The notes under the pieces: generated by a model
Database searches by the model: none
Told to the model about the DNA's origin: nothing
Seen by the model: the letters and a program-made list of their open reading frames with translations, nothing else
NCBI GenBank assembly: GCA_029261815.1
Contig: JAJDAQ010000012.1
Span: 1 to 46,967, forward strand
Direction of reading: 5' to 3'
From: Deltaproteobacteria bacterium
GTDB taxonomy: Bacteria; Myxococcota_A; UBA9160; UBA6930
Length of the DNA: 46,967 bases
Translations under genes and position numbers: made by a program
Shown: piece by piece, positions 41,708-46,967 of the stretch
How the letters are laid out: each line of letters opens with the position of its first letter
Position numbering within the stretch: the stretch's first letter is position 1

Positions 41708-43441
41708 ATGCCGGCAGATTCTCCAGATTACCTGATCCAGGGCGGCACCGTCGTCGATGGCACCGGCGCGCCGGCCTTTCGGGCCGACGTCCGGGTGAGG
41801 AATGGACTGATTGCCGAGGTGTCGCCGGGCCTGACGGCGGCCGGGGACGAGCGCGTGTTCGACGCCACGGGTTGCACCGTCGCGCCCGGGTTCATCGAGA
41901 GCCACACCCACTTCGACGGAACCATGTGGTGGCAGCCCGACCTCGATCCGTTGCCCGGCTGCGGGGTCAGCACCGTGATCATGGGGAACTGCGGCTTCGC
42001 ATTGGCGCCGCTGCACGAGGACAAGGAAGTGCAGGCGGAAGTCGTGAAGATCTTCTCGTTCTTCGAGGACATCCCGGAAGGGCCGTTCTTCCAGAACCTG
42101 CCGTGGGACTGGAAGACCTGGTCCGAGTACCGGGCGTCGGTCGAGAAGCAGGTCGAAGTGCCGACAAACTACGGCGCTTTTGTCGGCCATATCGCGCTGC
42201 GTCTCGCGGTGATGGGAATGGAGGCGTGGGAACGCGCAGCGACCCCGGCCGAGGTCGAACGAATCGCGGAGCTCCTGGACGATGCTCTGTCTGCCGGCGC
42301 GCTCGGGATGTCGACGAACCTGATGGATCACGACGGCCAGGACCGGCCGGTGCCGTCCCTGCACGCGGACGACGCCGAGTTCCAGGCTCTCTTTGACGTC
42401 GTCTTGCGTCATCCGAAGGCCACCGTCCAGGTCGTCGTCGACAGCATCATGCGGATGACCGCCGTGCCGTCGATGGAGCGACTCGCGAAGCTCACCGAAG
42501 GCCTGCCGATCCGGTTGCAATGGGCCGGGGTTCCGACGCTCCAGTGGCAGAAGACGTATGGCCTTCAGCAGCCGCTGTTCGATCTCCATCAGAAGTTCAG
42601 CGACGAAGGCCGCGACTTCTGGACGGGCTTCAGCCACGTGCCGATCACGACGACGGCCAGCGTCGAGCATTCGTTGCTATTCGCCCAGTCGAACGACTAC
42701 GTGTGGCATGAAGTCGTGACCGCCGAGGGGGATGAAGCGAAGCGAGCGGTCCTCTCCGACCCGGACTGGCGCAAGCGTGCACAGCATTCCTGGGACCACG
42801 AGGCCCTGGAGACCGCGCCCTTCCGCGCGCCCCAGGGCATCGAACTCGACAACTCGCAGAACGGCGAAGGGCCGCTCGGGATCACCCTCGGCGAGTATGC
42901 GGAGCAGCTGGGCGGTGTTCATTGCTCCGACGCATTGGCCGATTGGCTGCTTGCGAACGGACTCGAGTCGACGGTGACGCTCCCGCCCTGGGACAAGGAC
43001 GACGACATGATCGTCCGTCTGACCCGCGACCCGAAGACGGTGGGCAACATCACGGACTCGGGCGCGCATGGGCAGCTCTTCTGTGGAGCGGGCGACAACC
43101 TCCTGCTCCTCACCTACTACGTGCGCGACGCCAAGATCCTGTCGCTCGAGGAAGCGCTGCATTCGATGACGGGAAAACTGGCCGACCATTTCGGCCTGGA
43201 TGACCGCGGCGTGATTTCAGAGGGTAAGCGGGGGGATCTCACGGTCTTCCGGATCGACGAGATCGAGCGCCGCGAGAAGAAGAAGGCCTATGACGTCCCG
43301 GACGGGAAGGGCGGCCATACGTGGCGCTGGACGCGTGATGCGGCGCCTGTGCGGCTCACGCTCGTCAACGGCATCCCCACGTTCGAGGCGGGTGCTGCCA
43401 CTGGGGCACGTCCCGGCGAGATGGTCCAACCCGGCGCCTAG
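41708..43441 (+). CDS. N-acyl-D-amino-acid deacylase-type amidohydrolase, second full copy
   Basis: 577 residues, the same length as the gene at 33158. 'IQGGTVVDGTGAPAFRADVRVRNGLIA', metal motif 'ESHTHFDGTMWWQPD' (H-x-H), 'VSTVIMGNCGFALAPL' with Cys, 'AFVGHIALR' and the terminal 'ITDSGAHGQLF' Asp are all present. Differences in the middle ('FHLHQKFSDEGRDFWTGFSH'-like region) imply a different substrate from the first copy. It follows two palindromes and may have its own promoter as well as read-through from the cluster. Confidence 0.9.
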   Translation: MPADSPDYLIQGGTVVDGTGAPAFRADVRVRNGLIAEVSPGLTAAGDERVFDATGCTVAPGFIESHTHFDGTMWWQPDLDPLPGCGVSTVIMGNCGFALAPLHEDKEVQAEVVKIFSFFEDIPEGPFFQNLPWDWKTWSEYRASVEKQVEVPTNYGAFVGHIALRLAVMGMEAWERAATPAEVERIAELLDDALSAGALGMSTNLMDHDGQDRPVPSLHADDAEFQALFDVVLRHPKATVQVVVDSIMRMTAVPSMERLAKLTEGLPIRLQWAGVPTLQWQKTYGLQQPLFDLHQKFSDEGRDFWTGFSHVPITTTASVEHSLLFAQSNDYVWHEVVTAEGDEAKRAVLSDPDWRKRAQHSWDHEALETAPFRAPQGIELDNSQNGEGPLGITLGEYAEQLGGVHCSDALADWLLANGLESTVTLPPWDKDDDMIVRLTRDPKTVGNITDSGAHGQLFCGAGDNLLLLTYYVRDAKILSLEEALHSMTGKLADHFGLDDRGVISEGKRGDLTVFRIDEIERREKKKAYDVPDGKGGHTWRWTRDAAPVRLTLVNGIPTFEAGAATGARPGEMVQPGA

Positions 43442-43456
43442 CGAGCCTCGGCTCGC
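43441..43456 (+). other. Stop-codon-adjacent perfect hairpin
   Basis: GCGAGCC and GGCTCGC, a 7-pair palindrome with a 2-base loop, begin at the last base of the deacylase stop codon. No T-run follows. It may limit read-through into the next gene or act as a message 3' end block. Confidence 0.4.
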
Positions 43457-43487
43457 CGCCGCGACGCAGAGTTGCTAGCCACCGCCC

Positions 43488-43946
43488 GTGATCGAAATCT
43501 TCATCGACGCAGATGCCTGTCCCATGAAGGACGAGGTCTACCGCGTGGCCGCGCGACACATGCTGCCGGTCGTGGTCGTGGCGAACCAGCGGATGTACGT
43601 CCCCGAAGACCTGGGGGTCGAGATGATGGTGGTCGCGCAGGGGCCCGATGCTGCTGACGACTGGATCGCAGACAACATCCAAGCCGGTGACGTCGTCGTG
43701 ACGGCCGACATTCCGCTTGCGGCGCGGTGCCTCGAACGGGGTGCCAGGGCGCTGGGCAACAACGGTCGGCCCTTTACCGAGGACAGCATCGGCGGCGCGT
43801 TGGCTTCCCGCAGCTTGAACCAGGAGTTGCGCGAAGCCGGGGTGCTCCACGGCGGCCCGAGTGGGATCTCGGCGAAGGACCGGAGCCGCTTCCTGGACGC
43901 GCTCGAGCGCATGGTCCAATTGGGCCTACGCGAACACCCGGACTGA
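43488..43946 (+). CDS. YaiI/YqxD family protein (DUF188)
   Basis: 152 residues. 'IEIFIDADACPMKDEVYRVAAR' is the YaiI signature, followed by 'VADIPLAARCLERGARALGNNGRPFTEDSI' in the conserved order (here 'TADIPLAARCLE' and 'NGRPFTEDSIG'). The PIN-like fold with acidic residues suggests a nuclease-type activity, though no function is proven. GTG start at 43488. It is not linked functionally to the catabolic genes and may be co-transcribed by chance of position. Confidence 0.93.
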   Translation: MIEIFIDADACPMKDEVYRVAARHMLPVVVVANQRMYVPEDLGVEMMVVAQGPDAADDWIADNIQAGDVVVTADIPLAARCLERGARALGNNGRPFTEDSIGGALASRSLNQELREAGVLHGGPSGISAKDRSRFLDALERMVQLGLREHPD

Positions 43947-43951
43947 GAAGA

Positions 43952-44006
43952 GCCTCCGGATTCGAGCGCGATCCGCCGAAAAGGAGGTCTACTGCTCTTC
44001 GGAGGC
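43952..44006 (+). promoter_or_regulatory. P450 leader with two Shine-Dalgarno sites and complementary segments
   Basis: GCCTCCG (43952-43958) can pair with CGGAGGC (44000-44006), which holds the SD (GGAGG 44001-44005) of the TTG start at 44013. GAAGAGC (43947-43953) can instead pair with GCTCTTC (43994-44000). A further AAGGAGG lies at 43981-43987. The alternatives overlap and exclude each other, a layout seen in translational switches. Inference from complementarity only. Confidence 0.35.
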
Positions 44007-44012
44007 CCCCCA

Positions 44013-45278
44013 TTGCCTTGTGATATCGATCCCCTCGCGTTCGCGCACCGCGCCGACCCCTACCCCGTCTATCGGATTCTCCGCGACGAGGCCCCGGTCC
44101 AGTGGTCGGAGACCATGGACTGCTACTGCGTCTCTCGCTTCGACGACGTACAACACGTCCTGAAGAGCCCCGATGACTTCTCCTCGCGCGCCATGTTCAC
44201 GCTCCTGATGAACAACGGGAGTGCCGGCGTCGATGTTTCGTGGGCCGGGATCAAGTTCGCATTCACGGTGTTGAAGAACCTGCGCATGATGCCGTGGAAC
44301 TTCGTTCGCTCGCGGATCCTGATCGCCTCGGATGGGGACCGACATTCCTCGATGCGCGGAATCCTGAACCGCGGCTTCACGCCGCGCGAGATCCAGCGTT
44401 GGGACGGCCGTGTCCGGGCGATCGTCGAGGAGAGTCTTGAGCCCCTGCGTGAAGGTGAACCCTTCGACCTGATGGAGGATCTCGCCGTTCGCGTTCCCGT
44501 GACCGTGGTGGCCGAGCTGCTGGGCGTCGAGAAGGCCCGCCAGCCGGATTTCAAGCGTTGGAGTGACGCGGTGATCTACAACGCGACGGGCCCGGGTCGC
44601 GAGCGCCCGTTCAATGCCGAGTTCATCTCCACCATGTCCGAACTCTTCGACTACTTCGGAGCGGTGATCGACGAGCGCAGCGCGGCGCCGACGGACGACC
44701 TGATCGGACAGCTCCTGACCGCCCAGAAAGGCGACCAGGATCCGCTGTCGCCTCTCGAACTGGTCATGTTCATCACGCTCTTGATGGTGGCCGGGAACGA
44801 GACGACCACCAACGCGATCGGTAACGGTGCCCGCGCCTTGTTGGCGCATCCGGAGCAGCTCTCCCGTGTTGCCGCCGACCCGACACTCGCGGCTCGCGTC
44901 GTCGAAGAGACACTGCGCTACGACGCCCCGGTACAGACGGTGTTTCGAACCGCGACGCGAGACACCGAAGTGGGCGGGACCCGAATTCCCAAAGGCGCGT
45001 TCGTTGCAGCCCTGATCGGGTCCGCGAATCGTGACGAGCGGCGCTTTGTCGATGCCGACCGGTTCGATATCGACCGTGAAACGCAGGGGCATCTGGGCTT
45101 CGGTCTGGGCAAGCACTTCTGTCTCGGTGCATCGCTTGCGCGCTTGCAAGCCCGTACCGCGATCGAGGCCCTTGCGCCCGAGTTGCTCCAGGTGTCGACC
45201 GACCCCGCGAAGCACGAGCATGTCGACTCGTTCCTCGTGCGAGGTCTCCGGTCGTTACCGCTTCGCCAAGGGGCGTAG
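44013..45278 (+). CDS. Cytochrome P450
   Basis: 421 residues, soluble bacterial class I P450. I-helix 'VAGNETTTNAIGNGARALL' (A-G-x-E-T-T), K-helix E-x-x-R in 'VEETLRYDAPVQ', 'ATRDTEVGGTRIPKG', and the haem loop 'FGLGKHFCLGASLARLQAR' with Cys370. It hydroxylates an unknown (steroid, terpene or fatty) substrate; ferredoxin partners are not in view. The start is TTG 44013 with GGAGG 7 bases upstream; no ATG or GTG lies nearby in frame. It converges on the reverse SDR gene. Confidence 0.93.
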   Translation: MPCDIDPLAFAHRADPYPVYRILRDEAPVQWSETMDCYCVSRFDDVQHVLKSPDDFSSRAMFTLLMNNGSAGVDVSWAGIKFAFTVLKNLRMMPWNFVRSRILIASDGDRHSSMRGILNRGFTPREIQRWDGRVRAIVEESLEPLREGEPFDLMEDLAVRVPVTVVAELLGVEKARQPDFKRWSDAVIYNATGPGRERPFNAEFISTMSELFDYFGAVIDERSAAPTDDLIGQLLTAQKGDQDPLSPLELVMFITLLMVAGNETTTNAIGNGARALLAHPEQLSRVAADPTLAARVVEETLRYDAPVQTVFRTATRDTEVGGTRIPKGAFVAALIGSANRDERRFVDADRFDIDRETQGHLGFGLGKHFCLGASLARLQARTAIEALAPELLQVSTDPAKHEHVDSFLVRGLRSLPLRQGA

Positions 45279-45307
45279 CCGCCGTTCATGCCCGATGTGG
45301 GCCCGCG

Positions 45308-46093
45308 CTACAGGTGCTGGCTACCGGGCGGCGGGTAGCCCGCGGTCAGGCCACCGTCGGCGACGAACTCGGCCCCTGTCGAGTACCCGCTCTCGTCGGA
45401 GGCGAGAAAGAGCGCGAGCTTGGCGATCTCGTCGGGTTGACCCGCCCGGCCAAGCGGTGCGAGGTGCTCGGTATGGGCGTCGAGGAGCCCATGGATCTGG
45501 GCCGGCGCCACGCCGTCGGGAATACCGAGGTCGGTGATGATGAACCCGGGATGGATCGAATTCACGCGGACGCCGAAGGGCCCGAGTTCCATTGCCGCGA
45601 CCTTCGTCATGCCGCGTACGGCCCACTTGCTGGCGACGTAGCCCATCAGGTTGTTCATCCCGACCAGACCGTCGATGGACGAGATGTTGAGGATCGAACC
45701 CGTGCCGGCCGCCTTCATCGCTGGCGCGACGGCGCGCATGCCCAGGAAGACGCCGGTCTGGTTGACGTTGACGACGCGCTGGTAGCTCTCGAGTGTCATG
45801 TCTTCGAGGGGCGCGGACTCTGCGATGCCCGCGTTGTTGACGAGTACCGTCGGCGGCCCGAAGGCATCCACGGTCGCGGCGACCGCGGCCGCCCATTGAT
45901 CCTCCTGCGTGACATCGAGAGGTTGGTAGAGCGCGCTCGGGCCGATTTCGTCCGCAACGGCCTTTCCTTCCGCATCGAGCAGGTCGCATAACACGACCTT
46001 GGCACCTTCCGCGGCGAATAGCCGCGCTTCCGCCGCCCCCATGCCGCGTGCCGCGCCGCTGATCAGCGCGACCTTGCCATCCAATCGACCCAT
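45308..46093 (-). CDS. Short-chain dehydrogenase/reductase, hydroxysteroid-dehydrogenase-like
   Basis: 261 residues. Cofactor motif is 'SGAARGMGAAEA' (SG instead of TG), 'VLCDLLDAEG' with Asp (NAD), 'NNAG' at about 83-86, catalytic 'NISSIDGLVG' Ser and 'YVASKWAVRG' Tyr/Lys, 'VNSIHPGFIITDL'. It resembles 3-alpha/20-beta-hydroxysteroid dehydrogenases and cyclohexanol-type SDRs. RBS GGGAGG before ATG 46093. It follows the sterol desaturase gene by 19 bases on the same strand, so both are likely co-transcribed and may act on one lipid. Confidence 0.92.
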   Translation of the reverse strand: MGRLDGKVALISGAARGMGAAEARLFAAEGAKVVLCDLLDAEGKAVADEIGPSALYQPLDVTQEDQWAAAVAATVDAFGPPTVLVNNAGIAESAPLEDMTLESYQRVVNVNQTGVFLGMRAVAPAMKAAGTGSILNISSIDGLVGMNNLMGYVASKWAVRGMTKVAAMELGPFGVRVNSIHPGFIITDLGIPDGVAPAQIHGLLDAHTEHLAPLGRAGQPDEIAKLALFLASDESGYSTGAEFVADGGLTAGYPPPGSQHL

Positions 46094-46112
46094 GGGGCCT
46101 CCCTCGCGCTGG

Positions 46113-46835
46113 TTACGGTGTGCTGCGGTTGACGGGCGCTTCGAGCGTCCCGAACGCCCAGTCGTAGAGCATGGTCAGCGTCGCGTAGTTTCCCTGGTTC
46201 ATGTCGACGTGGTGCGCGGCGTGAAGTGACGTGATCTTGTCGATCGTCTTGAACGGGAAGTACGGCAGGTCCACGAATGTGTGATTGATCGTGTTCCACT
46301 GCGTGAAGAGCAACGTCGCGATGGCCATCGAGAACGCATTGAGCGGGGCGCCGCTCAACGCCGCGATCAGCGGGATCGACCCCAGGAACAGGACGAGCCC
46401 GATCGTGGTCTCGAGCGGATGGACGTAGAGCGCATCGATGTACGTTGGATGGTGGGCCTGATGATGAAGGGAGTGGACCTTCCGCAAGATCTGCCCGTGG
46501 AACAGGAAGCGGTGGGTCAGGTAGTAGAAGAAGTCGAAGACCATGAGGACGACGACGATCTCGACGACGTGTTGCCAGAGCGGCCGCGCATCGAAGCTCA
46601 CCGCGAACGGAAGCAGGGTGACGTAGAAGACGAGATTGGCGATGAGGCCTGCGCGGTTGCTCTGCTTCACGGCGGCCTTGAAGCGTTCGCGGCGGAGTTT
46701 CTGGGCGTCGGCTTCGTGGTTCAACTCGCGCATCCGCTGGAGCGCCGGGATCTGGAACGCCAGGAACTTGCCGACCACGGTCAGCACGATCAGGGTGGCC
46801 ACGAACGCGAGGGCCGCCTGCCAGTCATACGTCAT
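46113..46835 (-). CDS. Sterol desaturase / fatty acid hydroxylase family membrane di-iron enzyme
   Basis: 240 residues from ATG 46835 (GGAG 8 bases before); an in-frame ATG at 46919 would add 28 uncharged-poor residues and lacks an RBS. Several membrane helices ('FVATLIVLTVVGKFLAF', 'VVEIVVVLMVFDFFYYL', 'TIGLVLFLGSIPLIAAL'). The eight-His di-iron site is formed by 'THRFLFH', 'HSLHHQAHH' and 'SLHAAHH'. It hydroxylates or desaturates a sterol, hopanoid or fatty acid in the membrane. First gene of a two-gene operon with the SDR. Confidence 0.92.
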   Translation of the reverse strand: MTYDWQAALAFVATLIVLTVVGKFLAFQIPALQRMRELNHEADAQKLRRERFKAAVKQSNRAGLIANLVFYVTLLPFAVSFDARPLWQHVVEIVVVLMVFDFFYYLTHRFLFHGQILRKVHSLHHQAHHPTYIDALYVHPLETTIGLVLFLGSIPLIAALSGAPLNAFSMAIATLLFTQWNTINHTFVDLPYFPFKTIDKITSLHAAHHVDMNQGNYATLTMLYDWAFGTLEAPVNRSTP

Positions 46836-46967
46836 CGGCTGCTCCTGAAGGGGGTCTGGGGGATCGACGGAGAGGCGACATCGTGAACGCTCTCCTCGCG
46901 AACCCAGAAAATATGCCAACCTAGGTCGCTGACAAAGGCCAACGAGCTAGAGAGGCCAGAAATGACT
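46836..46967. promoter_or_regulatory. Divergent promoter region at the right edge
   Basis: 132 bases without a gene. On the plus strand GAGAGG lies 8 bases before an ATG at 46962, perhaps the start of a forward gene cut by the window edge (two codons visible, too few to judge). No palindrome was seen. Confidence 0.35.

Noticed and set aside
1..46967. Mobile elements, CRISPR, tRNA or rRNA genes
   Set aside because: No transposase or integrase product, no regular short repeats, no tRNA-like cloverleaf or CCA-type end recognised.

Overview
This is a GC-rich window (roughly 65% by eye) from a bacterial chromosome. It is densely packed, with many 1-4 base start/stop overlaps (ATGA, GTGA, TGATG) and frequent GTG starts. 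No rRNA, tRNA, insertion sequence, integrase, phage gene or CRISPR array was seen. Gene content is that of a metabolically versatile aerobic heterotroph: Rieske oxygenase, P450, PQQ dehydrogenase, crotonase-fold enzymes, SDRs, TauD and PhyH oxygenases, F420-type LLM oxidoreductase, amidohydrolases, lipoprotein and chemoreceptor. This suits an environmental proteobacterial, myxococcal or Binatota-like lineage, but the sequence alone does not fix the phylum.

Layout. 1-2860: tail of a D-aminoacylase-type amidohydrolase, then a Rieske dioxygenase alpha/beta pair divergent from a TetR gene. 2865-6898: a CPA2 antiporter with an EIIA-like tail, divergent from a DUF3604 protein, with a perfect 11-3-11 palindrome between them. 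7039-10574: an unusual chemoreceptor, a MaoC-like protein and an enoyl-CoA hydratase. 10601-18799: a TetR/PQQ-dehydrogenase operon with an operator-like palindrome, an M19-like lipoprotein, an APH-family kinase-like protein and a secreted alpha/beta-hydrolase. 18948-22547: a forward operon of unknown protein, SDR, LLM oxidoreductase, PhyH oxygenase and a small protein. 22558-24444: a serine beta-lactamase-like hydrolase and an SDR, divergent. 24441-28242: a reverse five-gene operon (SnoaL-like, crotonase, enolase-superfamily protein and two overlapping HCCA-isomerase-like proteins). 28419-31541: methionine biosynthesis by direct sulfhydrylation, metY followed by a MetX-MetW fusion. 31613-32581: a nitrilase-superfamily amidase with a cysteine cluster, closed by a probable terminator.

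The most interesting block is 32649-43441. A MarR gene with a palindromic operator candidate heads a tightly coupled forward run: D-aminoacylase-like hydrolase, amidohydrolase_2, TauD/TfdA oxygenase, cupin, second amidohydrolase_2, PaaK-like acyl-CoA ligase, third amidohydrolase_2 (apparently lacking the usual metal ligands), conserved unknown, second cupin and a second 577-residue D-aminoacylase-like hydrolase. I know no described pathway with this set. My inference is a dedicated catabolic route for an amide-containing, perhaps cyclic or aromatic, substrate ending in a CoA thioester.

The right end (43488-46835) holds a YaiI-type protein, a P450 with a TTG start and a leader that could fold over its ribosome binding site, and a reverse pair of an SDR and a sterol desaturase/fatty acid hydroxylase.
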